A DNA stretch of 64,000 nucleotides from Shewanella algae (GCF_009183365.2 NZ_CP068230.1:507001-571000); one strand, 5' to 3'. Counted from the stretch's first letter, positions 8,043-17,129 are shown. A program made the numbers and translations. Notes: generated from the letters alone by a model not told the origin.

Positions 8043-10592
8043 TTATCTTTTCTTGATAACAGCAACACGGTTGGTGTGTTGAGGGTTACCCTTGGTAATG
8101 GGTGACGGGTGATACTTGGTCAAAGTGTTGATGCAACCGCCCAGATCGACAGTATGTCCGGAAGGCCCGGTACTCATTGCCGGATCCGGCTTGTACCAAG
8201 CACCCTGTCCCAGGGAACAAACACCGGGTATGACCCTGGGGGTCACTTTCACCGGTACTTCAATGGTGCCTCGCTCGTTATAGGCCCAGACTATGTCACC
8301 GTCGGCAATACCATGTTCAGCAGCGTCAGTTGGGTTCATCCACAGTGCGTCTTCCACCGCTTCGCGCAGCCAGGGCACATTGTGGTAACTGGAGTGGGTG
8401 CGACCCTTGGTATGGTAGCCACACAATTGCAGATTAAAGCCTTTATCAATCGTTTCCTGATCCTGATATCCGTCCCAGGTCACAACATATTTGGGTAATG
8501 CAGTGATTTGATCTCCAGGACGCAGTGTCCAGGTGGCTGCCTTGCGGGCCAGAGAGATGGAGTACAGCTCGATCTTGCCTGAGATGGTTGGTCTGGCATT
8601 GGCAACCGGGTCGGCCACAAAGGCCTGCATGGCAATGGTCGACGATGGCATGTATTTACGGAATACCCCGGCCTTTTGCGCTTCTGCATAAGTATCGGGC
8701 CAATTGATGTCCGGATGCATTGCTTTGGTCTGGGTATAAAGGTGCTCACACCACTGTTCGCCTGTACGACCCTCGGTATAGGCGGCTTCTTTACCCATGG
8801 CGCGGGCGATGCCGCTGCAGATTTCATACATGGATTGAGCCTGGCCCAAAGGTTTCAAGGCGCTGCTCATAAAGGTGGCGTAGGCCATCTGACCCGAAGC
8901 ATAGCTGTCGTTGGCAAAGTCGTTGGATTCAAGCCAGGCGCTGTCCGGCAACAGATAGTCGGCAAACTTGGCTGATGGTGTCATCCAGCAATCGCAGACC
9001 ACGATTAACTCACACAGATTTTCATCCTTCAAAATAGCCGCGGTACCGTTGCTGTCGGAGTGTTGGTTAACCAGGGCATTACCGGCGCAGTTGATAATGG
9101 CCTTGATGCCGGTTTTCAGCGTGGTGGCATTGTGATCCACCAGCTCGTTGCTGCTGCCGGCGATACGCACACCATCTTTGCTGCCGGTAAACTCCTGGCC
9201 GCGAACTATGGCATCGGACCAGGTAAATACCGGAATAGTGACCTCAACCGGGTTGGTGCCGGTAGGCATTGCCGGCACGGCAAAACTGTAGCTGGTGGGC
9301 ATGGCCCCGTTGTTAACCCCTTCTCGGCCCAGTTTGCCCGTCATGATTGCCAGGGTGTACACGGCGCGGGTAGCCTGATCACCGTTGGCATGGCGGCTGA
9401 TACCTGCACCGGCGCTGATATAGGGTGCGCTGGCGTTCATGATATCTGTGGCCAAGGCTTTGATTTTATGTTCCGGCACACCACATATTTCGGCGGCCCA
9501 CTGGGTGTTGTGGGCACCATCGGCGGCAAATTTACCTACGCCCATGATGTAATCGTGGTAGTTCTCTGCCGGATCTATGTACTGGGCATGGGAGGCAATG
9601 AAGGCGTCGCTGTTGAGGGCGACTGCGGCCTTGGCATTTTCCAGGGACTGTTGGTCGAATCCCACCACATATTTATCCAGGAAGCTTTTCACTTCGCGAG
9701 TGACAAACCCTGAGGTGATCATTTCATGAATGATGGCTTCAATCAGTGCGGCATCTGTGCCGGGTCTGATGGGAAGCCAGTGATCCTCGTTTCCGCGCAT
9801 TGAGTCTGTGTAGCGAGGCTCTACCATCCAAACTTTGATGCCCTTGGTATTGGCCGCCAGAGACTTAATAAAATCATAGCCTTCGCCGCTGCCGCTCATA
9901 CGGATTTCATTGGGGTTGAAACCAAAACCCACAAACAGATCCGAGTTGGCAATTTGATCCAGCGAAGTGCCGCCAATGCTATCCCACTGATCGCCATAGG
10001 TTGCAATACAGGCGGCATAAACGCCGGCCCAGGAATAGTCCCAATGGTGGTCCAGGAAGCCACCATTCAGGTTCAGCAGCCGTCCCCAGGTTTTGGTATT
10101 GGCAGCAAAACCATAGTAAGCGCCGGTGCCATAGTGCATGTAGATAGACTCGGGCCCCTTGCTTTGGTCTTGGGCTATCTGTTGCAGTTTGGAGCCTATC
10201 TCGGCATAGGCTTCTTCCCAGGTGATAGGAACAAACTTACCTTCGCCGCGCTCACCGACCCGTTTCATGGGTTGGCGCAATCTATCTGTTGCATAAGTGC
10301 GTTGACGCAGTGAACGGCCACGTGGACAGCAACGGATCTGATGGTTGACGCCGTATTCATCAGTGGTTTCATGATCTGATTCAACGCGGGTGATGACCCC
10401 ATCACGGCTGAAGACCTTGACCGGACAGTTGGAGCCACAGTTCACCAGGCATGCCGACCAATTCAGCTGTTCGTCAGTTACCGGAGGCTTGGGAGGCACC
10501 ACGTTAGCGTCCTTAGAGCTGGAATCACAGCCGGATACCGTGGCTGCAGCGCCAAGAGCAGCACTCATCTTCAAAAAGTTTCTACGTTCCAT
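8043..10592 (-). CDS. dmsA: DMSO reductase catalytic subunit, Tat-exported lipoprotein
   Basis: Molybdopterin oxidoreductase (849 residues) that reduces dimethyl sulfoxide to dimethyl sulfide. The N-terminus carries a twin-arginine signal (RRNFLKM) followed by a lipobox ending in GC at about residue 22, so the mature protein should be a lipoprotein. In S. oneidensis the homologue faces the outside of the outer membrane. A [4Fe-4S] motif C-x3-C-x3-C with a distant fourth Cys lies at about residues 48-90. The segment WDYSWAG contains the serine expected to ligate Mo in DmsA-type enzymes. AGGAT precedes the ATG. It is third in the dmsEFAB operon. Confidence 0.95.
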   Translation of the reverse strand: MERRNFLKMSAALGAAATVSGCDSSSKDANVVPPKPPVTDEQLNWSACLVNCGSNCPVKVFSRDGVITRVESDHETTDEYGVNHQIRCCPRGRSLRQRTYATDRLRQPMKRVGERGEGKFVPITWEEAYAEIGSKLQQIAQDQSKGPESIYMHYGTGAYYGFAANTKTWGRLLNLNGGFLDHHWDYSWAGVYAACIATYGDQWDSIGGTSLDQIANSDLFVGFGFNPNEIRMSGSGEGYDFIKSLAANTKGIKVWMVEPRYTDSMRGNEDHWLPIRPGTDAALIEAIIHEMITSGFVTREVKSFLDKYVVGFDQQSLENAKAAVALNSDAFIASHAQYIDPAENYHDYIMGVGKFAADGAHNTQWAAEICGVPEHKIKALATDIMNASAPYISAGAGISRHANGDQATRAVYTLAIMTGKLGREGVNNGAMPTSYSFAVPAMPTGTNPVEVTIPVFTWSDAIVRGQEFTGSKDGVRIAGSSNELVDHNATTLKTGIKAIINCAGNALVNQHSDSNGTAAILKDENLCELIVVCDCWMTPSAKFADYLLPDSAWLESNDFANDSYASGQMAYATFMSSALKPLGQAQSMYEICSGIARAMGKEAAYTEGRTGEQWCEHLYTQTKAMHPDINWPDTYAEAQKAGVFRKYMPSSTIAMQAFVADPVANARPTISGKIELYSISLARKAATWTLRPGDQITALPKYVVTWDGYQDQETIDKGFNLQLCGYHTKGRTHSSYHNVPWLREAVEDALWMNPTDAAEHGIADGDIVWAYNERGTIEVPVKVTPRVIPGVCSLGQGAWYKPDPAMSTGPSGHTVDLGGCINTLTKYHPSPITKGNPQHTNRVAVIKKR

Positions 10593-10619
10593 TTTTTATC
10601 CTCACAATGTAAGCCTTGC

Positions 10620-12614
10620 TCAAGGCAGCAGGTAGCTGAAGGACAACATCAGCTGATGGGCGTTGTAGTTATGGTTGAGCACCCCCAAAGTCGTTAAACC
10701 CGTCACTGCGTCTATCCCGACCTCGTTACCATCTGTGTCGAAATAGCGTTCATATCTATAGGTAAGTTTCAGTGCCATGGCGTCGTTCAGGTGGTAGCGG
10801 CCGTAGAGTTCTACGCTGTGGTTAAAGCTGTAGTAGTCGTCATAGGCCCCGCCTTCTGTCAGGGTGTTACCCTCAGAGTTGGCAAATTGATAATCAGCCC
10901 CCAAGGTCAAGCGTTCATCCAGCAAACCGCTGTAGGCTAGGCCGGCCCCGAGGGAGATAAAGTTATCCTTGATGTCACTGTGCCATGGCGTTAACTGATC
11001 CCCGTTTTGTTGGGAACTGATCCACTGTTGACCGGCCGTACCGTAGGCGCTCAAGCGTTCACTCAATTGCAAAGACAGATTCAGGTCGTATCCATAGTCA
11101 CGAGATTCGGTCAATCCAATTACAGTGTCCCGGTAGTCATCCAGGGCATAGTGACTGTTGAAATCCAGGGTCATCCAGTTCAGCGGCGTATACTGCAGCC
11201 CCATTTCCATGGCCGTCCGCCGCCGATCCGCCAGGTGGTACTTACGCAACAGGCTATTGGTTTCACTGGATGTCAGCTCGCCGGCTTGATAACGACTGCC
11301 GCCGCGGTCGCCATAACTGGCCTTGAGATCCAGCCGCAGCGGTGAAACCAACTGCATTCCCAGCTTGGCCCACAGGTTATGGTCACGGGTTTCTTCCCGC
11401 TCGCCATAGCTGCGCTCTACCTGCTTGAATTCATATCCACCTTGCAGGCGATAGCCGGGCGCCAGGCGATAACTGGCATTGAGCCGGGCACTCTGGCGCT
11501 CAATATCCAGCAATGGGTTTTGTCGTATGGCGCCACTGACGGGATTGAGTTCAAGCTGGACAAATTCAGCCACACTGGAGTTGTTGTCACGTTTGCGGTA
11601 ATCCAGTTGTCCACCCAGGCGTAGACGGCTATTCACCGCGGTACTGACGGCCAGGTTGGCGTCTGTGGTATTGACCTGACCATCCCAGCTCTGCAGAGGA
11701 TTTCCCGTCATCTGGATCAGTCCTTCATCCTGCAGCATTCTCCCGGCGACTATCCGACCACTGAAAATCGTGCTGGCCAGGCGGTACTGACCGTTCAAGG
11801 TCAGTTGGTGCGCCTGGTTGTCCGGCGTAGCGCTGTAGAGGTCTGCGGCATAAGGCAGACTCAGGTTGTTGATATCATTGTTGTATTGGCTTCCTTGATA
11901 GGCCAGTTCAGTAAACCAGTTGTGGCCACTGAGCTGTAAACCTGCCCGCAACTTGTCATTGCTCTCATCTACAGGCAAGGCAAAGTTGACCGGCCTTGGT
12001 GTTATCAGGCTGGCACTGCGGTGGCCTTGCTTTTCCTCTCTGTCATAACGCACATAGCTGCTCAAGTCGCCGAGTGATGCCAAGGCGCCGAAGTCATAGC
12101 TCAGCCCTATGCCGGCCTGTTGCCGCTCCAGCTCAAGATCCAGATAACGTAGATTGGGGCTGGGTTGCAGCAGCCCCTTGTCGTGCCACAGCCGAGTCGC
12201 TGCATCACTGTTTTCAAAGCGCGTCAGATTGCGGTAATCCAACGCCAGTTGATACTGACCTGGGCGACCGGTTCTGAGACTGACGAAGCCGTTATCCAAC
12301 CCCAAATCATGGGCCCTAAGCTGGCTGCGATAGCCTCCTTGGCTGCGGTAACCGAGTTCGGCATCGACACTGGCTATCATGCCGTCTCGGCCATCTCCCA
12401 AGGCATTTCCACTATGGATATCATCACTGTCGTTGTACCCGGCATTGGCAGTCACTTCACCGCTTAAGCCGGGAGCCAACTGACACTGGCGACATTGGAA
12501 ACCTGAGGTATTGACCTTGTCGGTATTGGCGCGGTTGACACTGAAGTCGGCAGCCATCGCTGAGCCTGAGAGCCCCAGCAGAGCCATGGTCAACAGATTC
12601 AAAGGAAATCTCAT
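10620..12614 (-). CDS. dmsF: MtrB/PioB-family outer membrane beta-barrel
   Basis: Outer membrane porin-like sheath that holds the DmsE decaheme cytochrome and lets electrons cross to surface DmsA. At 664 residues it has a signal peptide ending near AMAADF and, close to the mature N-terminus, a CRQC motif like the CXXC that is important in MtrB. The rest is alternating amphipathic beta strands ending in an aromatic-rich LMLSFSYLLP terminus typical of barrels. ATG at 12614 lies eight bases from AGGAG; the TTG three codons upstream is too close to it. It follows dmsE by 15 bases. Confidence 0.92.
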   Translation of the reverse strand: MRFPLNLLTMALLGLSGSAMAADFSVNRANTDKVNTSGFQCRQCQLAPGLSGEVTANAGYNDSDDIHSGNALGDGRDGMIASVDAELGYRSQGGYRSQLRAHDLGLDNGFVSLRTGRPGQYQLALDYRNLTRFENSDAATRLWHDKGLLQPSPNLRYLDLELERQQAGIGLSYDFGALASLGDLSSYVRYDREEKQGHRSASLITPRPVNFALPVDESNDKLRAGLQLSGHNWFTELAYQGSQYNNDINNLSLPYAADLYSATPDNQAHQLTLNGQYRLASTIFSGRIVAGRMLQDEGLIQMTGNPLQSWDGQVNTTDANLAVSTAVNSRLRLGGQLDYRKRDNNSSVAEFVQLELNPVSGAIRQNPLLDIERQSARLNASYRLAPGYRLQGGYEFKQVERSYGEREETRDHNLWAKLGMQLVSPLRLDLKASYGDRGGSRYQAGELTSSETNSLLRKYHLADRRRTAMEMGLQYTPLNWMTLDFNSHYALDDYRDTVIGLTESRDYGYDLNLSLQLSERLSAYGTAGQQWISSQQNGDQLTPWHSDIKDNFISLGAGLAYSGLLDERLTLGADYQFANSEGNTLTEGGAYDDYYSFNHSVELYGRYHLNDAMALKLTYRYERYFDTDGNEVGIDAVTGLTTLGVLNHNYNAHQLMLSFSYLLP

Positions 12615-12629
12615 CTTCAACACTCCTGC

Positions 12630-13574
12630 TTAACGGGACAGCAAACTGCCGGCCGGGTGATTGGAACCATGGATTTGGCTGTGGCAGTTCAAACAGCTCT
12701 TGCCGGCCCCAAAGGCGCTGTTGCCACCCTGAGCCACCGCCCTTGCTGCATGACCATCGTCGGCGTGACATTGCTGACATAACTGTGGTACCCGGGCTTT
12801 GAGCAAGGATTCGTTAAGACTGCCGTGAGCCTTGTGGCAGTTGGCACAGTTTTCCACCACTGGGGCATGCTCCCACAGCACTGGCCCACGCTTGTCGGCA
12901 TGGCATTCATAACAAGTGGTATTGAGGCTGGTTTGTTTCAGCGCGCTTTCAGTCAGGGAACCATGAGGGTTGTGGCAATCGATACAGGTCATACGATCCC
13001 ACTTGAGAGGGTGGGCTGAGCGCTTGCTCATATCGGCCTTGGCACGGGTGTGACAACTGGTACAGGCCTCGTTGATCCGCAGAGGGTTGAGCATGGGGTC
13101 TTCAGCGACATGCACCTGATGACAATCGGCGCAGGCCACCTGCTCCAGGTTATGCAAGCTGTTGTGCCAAGCCATCTGTTTGGGGTCATTGTGGCAGCCA
13201 AGGCAAACACTGTTTTGGCTATCACTCGACAGTTTTGAACCCGCGCCGAAGCTTATCATCGGCTCTTTACCGCCACGGTTATGTTTGCCCATGGGACCAT
13301 GACAGGCTTCACACTGTAATCCGGCCATGGGGGAGCGGCTGTTGTCCAGGGCGCCATGAACCCCCTGAAACAGGGCCATGACTTTCTGATCCCGCTTATG
13401 ACACATCAAGCAGGAGTCGGCACCCTTGGGGGAATACTTTCCTTCACTGAACTTTTGCTCCAGTTGTTGCTCCAGTTCTGTTTGGCTTAAATCAGCCCAG
13501 GGGGCAGCATTCACAGCCGGGAACAATAATATTATCGGCACTATGAATGCTGATATTTTTAATGTGGATATCAT
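12630..13574 (-). CDS. dmsE: Periplasmic decaheme cytochrome c (MtrA/DmsE family)
   Basis: Electron carrier that threads electrons from periplasmic carriers through the DmsF barrel to DmsA. It is 314 residues with a signal peptide ending near VNAAPW. I count ten CXXCH heme-attachment sites: CLMCH, CEACH, CLGCH, CADCH, CTSCH, CIDCH, CYECH, CANCH, CQQCH, CLNCH. The spacing is the two-pentaheme arrangement of MtrA-family proteins. The ATG at 13574 has GGGAG upstream. As first gene of the dms operon it faces a 790-base regulatory region with a CRP site. Confidence 0.95.
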   Translation of the reverse strand: MISTLKISAFIVPIILLFPAVNAAPWADLSQTELEQQLEQKFSEGKYSPKGADSCLMCHKRDQKVMALFQGVHGALDNSRSPMAGLQCEACHGPMGKHNRGGKEPMISFGAGSKLSSDSQNSVCLGCHNDPKQMAWHNSLHNLEQVACADCHQVHVAEDPMLNPLRINEACTSCHTRAKADMSKRSAHPLKWDRMTCIDCHNPHGSLTESALKQTSLNTTCYECHADKRGPVLWEHAPVVENCANCHKAHGSLNESLLKARVPQLCQQCHADDGHAARAVAQGGNSAFGAGKSCLNCHSQIHGSNHPAGSLLSR

Positions 13575-13721
13575 ATGTACTCCCGTTTATTTATATGCAT
13601 CAGCATAGAAATAAGGCCAGCCTAAATCTTGCTTGAAATACTTTTCTAATTCGTCATGGATACATTAATCCAAAAGGAATACCCATACCTTTATATGCAT
13701 ATAAAACACTGCACTCTTTCT

Positions 13722-13737
13722 GGTGATGATCGTCACA
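13722..13737. promoter_or_regulatory. Candidate CRP-binding site upstream of dmsE
   Basis: GGTGA-TGATCG-TCACA matches the CRP consensus TGTGA-N6-TCACA at nine of ten core positions with the exact six-base spacer. It is centred about 156 bases before the dmsE start. Shewanella uses CRP to activate anaerobic respiration genes including dms, so the placement fits. Confidence 0.7.
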
Positions 13738-13853
13738 TTTGTCACTCAAACAATTATCAAACAGAGCTGGATTCCAACAAACTTGTTATTGAGCTGAACG
13801 CCTTTCTAGGCTGGAGTCCTTGGGGCAGAGTTTGGTAGGCCTGGTTTTGTGCC

Positions 13854-13867
13854 TGTGAAATGTCACG
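13854..13867. promoter_or_regulatory. Inverted repeat TGTGA-N4-TCACG (also found before sir genes)
   Basis: TGTGAAATGTCACG is an interrupted palindrome whose four-base spacer is wrong for CRP (six). An almost identical 14-mer (TGTGATCTGTCACG) sits at 56269-56282 in the sir divergent region, and 12 of 14 bases agree. No known site is assigned. Confidence 0.35.
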
Positions 13868-14367
13868 GATGTTTGTCTATGGCTCTGATTTATATGGTTT
13901 TGTGTGCTATTGGTTTATGGGTGAGTTTAGTTGGAAGGGCTTAATTAGTTTTTGGGTGAACAGCCTCGGTTGATACTTACCTTAAATGGAAAAGATATTG
14001 AAAAATAGATAATAACCCAATGCAGGTTACCTAAATTTATACATTTACTCTGTTTTATTAATTGGTTCTCAATAAGATTTGCCTGATGCTTTTTAGGTAT
14101 TCTGTACACTAACCAAAGACTATGCCGTTTCTGGATGCGGATTTCTAAACTATTTCTGTGTGCAGTGGAATGATGAGTGAATTTTATTGATTAAATCAGA
14201 GTTTCAATAGCTTGCTGATACCGACAGCGGAAATACTTTATTTCACTGACGCAAATGCGACTGATTTATGGTTAAAAGATATATAAAGTTTCGATTGGGA
14301 AATGCTCACTTTGAGTGACCGCTTTAATTATCTGTTTTTATGTGACTTATCCCTATAGGAGATGGAT

Positions 14368-14808
14368 ATGAGCGTGATCCATGCAATAGCAGCCCAGTGG
14401 CAGAAGGCCGAATTTGCCGAGCGCTTGGCTGCCACTCTGGCAAGCTATCAGTCTGCTTGCGGTTTATCCGGTGGTGCGACTTCGCTGACAACCCTGTGCA
14501 ATCTGGTTGCCGCCATCAGCTACCGTCCCGATGACCCTGTCTTCAGACAGGCAAGGATAGATGAGGGGACGTTATTGGCAGTATTTTTTGATTGCTTCAG
14601 GCTCTTGTTTATCAAGGAAGTACAGCAACAATCAATCACTCAGGCCGAGCAGCAGATACTGCATTTGGCCCCCAAACTGGCGGCCGAGATGTCCGTCGAG
14701 GCTTTGAGCGAGTCTCAGCAATTGCTGCGGCAACAATTGCTGAGTATCAGTCGCCAGTTGGAGTCCTTGTATACGCAGCGGCGCCAACTCAGCCGCAATA
14801 TGGGGTGA
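14368..14808 (+). CDS. Hypothetical cytoplasmic protein
   Basis: 146 residues, not recognised. It has no signal peptide or membrane segment; it is predicted mostly helical, with a Gln/Leu-rich C-terminal half (about 90-146) that could form a coiled coil. An ATG at 14362 abuts AGGAG (14357-14361) and cannot use it; the ATG at 14368 is six bases away and is taken as the start. It is divergent from the dms operon across a long regulatory region and converges with the accB-like gene 17 bases away. A role in respiration is possible from context only. Confidence 0.6.
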   Translation: MSVIHAIAAQWQKAEFAERLAATLASYQSACGLSGGATSLTTLCNLVAAISYRPDDPVFRQARIDEGTLLAVFFDCFRLLFIKEVQQQSITQAEQQILHLAPKLAAEMSVEALSESQQLLRQQLLSISRQLESLYTQRRQLSRNMG

Positions 14809-14825
14809 AGCTAAATTGGGGGAAA

Positions 14826-15206
14826 TTAGTCCAATACAAACAGGGTTTGCTGTAGTCCTACCGCTTCACCGTTTTCAGCCAGTATGGCTTTAACCGTGCC
14901 GCTCTGTTCTGCCTTGACCGGATTGAGGGCTTTCATCGCCTGCACATAGCCCAGTACTGTGCCCGGCTCAACTTCTGTGCCCAGCTCCACCAAAGGGACA
15001 CCATGGTCGCCGGCGCTGCGCAAAAAGGTACCGGCCACAGGCGCCAGTACTTGCACGCTGTCATTACCAATACTGAAACTGGCCTGGGGTTGTTGCGGAC
15101 CAAAACGGCGGATACGCACGGCTTCCTGGCCTTCAGTAATTTCCAGCTCATTGATGCCGGATTCCTGCACCAATTCGATCAGTTTTTTGATTTTGCGGAT
15201 GTCCAT
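14826..15206 (-). CDS. Divergent biotin carboxyl carrier protein (AccB-like)
   Basis: Related to the AccB subunit of acetyl-CoA carboxylase. The first 25 residues (MDIRKIKKLIELVQES) are almost the same as canonical AccB, and the lipoyl/biotinyl domain follows at about 50-126. Two differences stand out. The Ala/Pro-rich linker is largely missing (126 residues against about 155). The biotinylation motif reads VQAMKALNP rather than the near-invariant EAMKM. The target Lys is kept. It follows aroQ by 41 bases but accC, the usual next gene, is absent: the neighbour is a convergent unrelated gene. It may be a paralogue with altered or regulatory function. Confidence 0.8.
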   Translation of the reverse strand: MDIRKIKKLIELVQESGINELEITEGQEAVRIRRFGPQQPQASFSIGNDSVQVLAPVAGTFLRSAGDHGVPLVELGTEVEPGTVLGYVQAMKALNPVKAEQSGTVKAILAENGEAVGLQQTLFVLD

Positions 15207-15247
15207 CGTCATTCTCAGCACTTAAGGGTGACCGGACCTTCCTCTGC

Positions 15248-15691
15248 TCAGCCTTGTTTGAGTGCCTCTATGGCGGCTTCCAGGGCAAACTCATAACCCT
15301 TTGGCCCCAGTCCTACTATCACTCCCTTGGCCTTGTCGGAAAAAAAGGAGTGATGGCGGAACGGCTCTCTGGCATGCACATTGGAAAGGTGCACTTCGAT
15401 GAAAGGAATGGCGACCCCCAGCAGGGCATCTCTGAGTGCTACGCTGGTGTGGGTAAAGGCGGCCGGGTTGATGATCACAAATCCGGCATCTGTGTTGTGG
15501 ATAGCTTCTATGAGCTGGTATTCGGCATTGGACTGGATATGTTCCAGTTCCACTCCGGCGGCAAGAGCCTTGTCCTGCAGTCCCTGCACCAGCTGCTCCA
15601 GCGTCCGATGACCGTAATGTTCCGGCTCTCTGCGACCAAGCAGGTTAAGATTGGGGCCATTCACCAAGAGTATTTTTGCCTGACTGCTCAT
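15248..15691 (-). CDS. aroQ: Type II 3-dehydroquinate dehydratase
   Basis: Dodecameric dehydratase that converts 3-dehydroquinate to 3-dehydroshikimate in the shikimate pathway. At 147 residues it has the family length, the N-terminal NGPNLNLLGRREP segment with the flexible-lid arginine and the IINPAAFTHTS and EVHLSN blocks carrying active-site Asn and His. The frame is open for 42 further codons upstream, but the ATG at 15691 is preceded by AAGGAA and starts at the conserved N-terminus. It is co-oriented with the AccB-like gene, mirroring the usual aroQ-accB-accC order minus accC. Confidence 0.93.
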   Translation of the reverse strand: MSSQAKILLVNGPNLNLLGRREPEHYGHRTLEQLVQGLQDKALAAGVELEHIQSNAEYQLIEAIHNTDAGFVIINPAAFTHTSVALRDALLGVAIPFIEVHLSNVHAREPFRHHSFFSDKAKGVIVGLGPKGYEFALEAAIEALKQG

Positions 15692-15850
15692 ATTGTTTTC
15701 CTTGCCTTGAGGGAGAGTTCGCACCTGGATCTGTGCCTCCCTGATTTCAGCAAAAGCTGTCGAATTTGTCGACCAATAGCCGCACAATCGCTGCACATTC
15801 CTTCCTGTTGTCAGCAATTATTGTCCATTCCCGCAGCGAGACTGGTCTTA

Positions 15851-16267
15851 TCAGAAGCGGATCTTGTTCTGCCGCAGCGATTTTACTTCACCGCGTTGCT
15901 TCTTGCTGTCAACCCGGCGCCTTTGGCTGGCGCGGGTGGCCTTGGTGGGAATTCGTCTCTTGGCCACTTCGCCGACTGAGGCGACCAGCTCGATAAACTG
16001 CTGCAGGGCAGTCTGGCGGTTGGCGTCCTGGCTGCGGCTTTGCTGGCATTTGATAATGATCTTGCCGCTTTGGCTGATGCGATGATCCGCCTTGGCCAGC
16101 AGCTTTTCCTTGTAGAAATCCGGCAGTGATGAGGCCTTGATGTCGAAGATGAGTTGGGCCGCAGTGGAGACCTTATTCAGGTGCTGGCCCCCGGCACCAC
16201 TGGAGCGGATAAATTGCCATTCGATTTCATTTTCTGAAACTTGGACACGGTTTGAGATCTTTATCAT
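15851..16267 (-). CDS. arfB: Alternative ribosome-rescue factor ArfB (YaeJ)
   Basis: Peptidyl-tRNA hydrolase that rescues ribosomes stalled on truncated mRNA. 138 residues, with the catalytic GGQ motif in SSGAGGQHLNKVST at about residues 22-35. The very basic C-terminal tail (RRVDSKKQRGEVKSLRQ) is the part that inserts into the empty mRNA channel in E. coli ArfB. The lack of domains 1 and 3 of release factors separates it from RF1/RF2. It is a single gene, divergent from the SpoIIAA-like gene. Confidence 0.95.
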   Translation of the reverse strand: MIKISNRVQVSENEIEWQFIRSSGAGGQHLNKVSTAAQLIFDIKASSLPDFYKEKLLAKADHRISQSGKIIIKCQQSRSQDANRQTALQQFIELVASVGEVAKRRIPTKATRASQRRRVDSKKQRGEVKSLRQNKIRF

Positions 16268-16438
16268 GGCAAAATAGCTGTTTTCTGAGGCAGTCGCTAT
16301 ATTACCATCCCATGGGAGAGTTTACTTACTCGACGAGGCGGAAAGTCTTGTAAGGCTAAACTTACTATAAGGGGATAACCCATAGTCATCAGATGCCGTG
16401 CCGTTGGCAGGTGTCGAAGGTTCAATGGAGTTTTGCTT

Positions 16439-16804
16439 ATGTTGTGTCAAATTCCGGATATTGCCAAAGGCGTGATCAGCTTGTTTGCCAGCGGCCGTAT
16501 CACAGCCGAGGATTACCGCACCTATCTGCGTCCCGCCATCAAGAGCTACCGCCAGGAGTGGGGCCAGGTCTGCCTCTACATAGAGGCAGATGTGTTGTTG
16601 GAAGGCTGGGAAATGGCATCACTCTCGGGAGCCGGTGAGGTGCAACTGCCCCCCTTCGATGCCTTGGTATTTGTCGGCGGCCCAGACTGGGTAGGCAATG
16701 CGGTGCGCCTGCTGGGGCCCTTTGTCAGCGCTGAATTGGCCTGGTATCCGCTGGAGCATAAAGATGAAGCTATTCGTTGGATAGCCAAGCGTTCGGCCTG
16801 CTAG
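16439..16804 (+). CDS. SpoIIAA-like (STAS-fold) protein
   Basis: 121-residue cytoplasmic protein resembling the SpoIIAA-like/STAS-related family, small alpha/beta proteins of unknown function. The family pattern is visible in GRITAEDYRTYLRPAI, the strand VCLYIEADVLLEGWE and the closing EAIRWI. GGAG at 16427-16430 lies eight bases from the ATG at 16439; a TTG two codons earlier is less likely. Single gene; no partner kinase or phosphatase is nearby. Confidence 0.65.
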   Translation: MLCQIPDIAKGVISLFASGRITAEDYRTYLRPAIKSYRQEWGQVCLYIEADVLLEGWEMASLSGAGEVQLPPFDALVFVGGPDWVGNAVRLLGPFVSAELAWYPLEHKDEAIRWIAKRSAC

Positions 16805-16883
16805 TTGCCGAAACCTCCTATAGGGTAAAGCCGGTTATTCTGCTATTCTGTGGCGATTAAGTAACTCAGATAAGGAAATTTCG

Positions 16884-17060
16884 ATGTCATTATCCAAAGT
16901 TTTTGCTGCATCTCTGGCGCTGGCTTTTGCCGCTGGATTGAGTGCTTGTGCCCCTGAAGTGGGCAGTGAAGCCTGGTGTAAGCAGATGGATGAAAAGCCC
17001 AAAGGTGATTGGAGCGCCAATGAAGCGGCCGATTACGCCAAACATTGTGTGTTTAAATAA
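16884..17060 (+). CDS. Small DUF3012 lipoprotein
   Basis: 58-residue lipoprotein. It starts MSLSKVFAASLALAF, has a lipobox ending LSAC at about residue 22, and its mature part (PEVGSEAWCKQMDEKPKGDW, then ANEAADYAKHCVF) matches the DUF3012 family, with its two conserved cysteines. AAGGAA lies nine bases before the ATG. Function is unknown; proteins of this family are common in Shewanella and Vibrio. The minus-strand ORF over the same bases is a shadow. Confidence 0.85.
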   Translation: MSLSKVFAASLALAFAAGLSACAPEVGSEAWCKQMDEKPKGDWSANEAADYAKHCVFK

Positions 17061-17129
17061 CTGAACTTTATCTTGGCCTGTAGGTCTATTTGGGCACGGG
17101 CCATTTTCTACCCTTAACCGGAATTATTC

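Larger units (their letters stand above)
13575..14367. promoter_or_regulatory. Long AT-rich intergenic region upstream of the dms operon
   Basis: About 790 bases without a convincing gene, noticeably more AT-rich than its neighbours. It holds the CRP-like site at 13722-13737, the inverted repeat at 13854-13867 and, near the plus-strand gene, a small perfect repeat TCACT-TTG-AGTGA at 14306-14318. The only ORF of any size (13656-13838, plus) has no ribosome binding site and no recognisable product. The length suggests several regulators act on dmsE and on the divergent gene at 14368. Confidence 0.6.

Noticed and set aside
13656..13838. 60-codon plus-strand ORF in the dms regulatory region
   Set aside because: No ribosome binding site, no recognisable product, and it overlaps the CRP-like site.
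13854..13867. TGTGA-N4-TCACG as a CRP site
   Set aside because: The spacer is four bases; CRP needs six. Kept only as an unassigned repeat.
16835..17020. Minus-strand ORF over the DUF3012 gene
   Set aside because: Shadow of the real 58-codon plus-strand lipoprotein gene.
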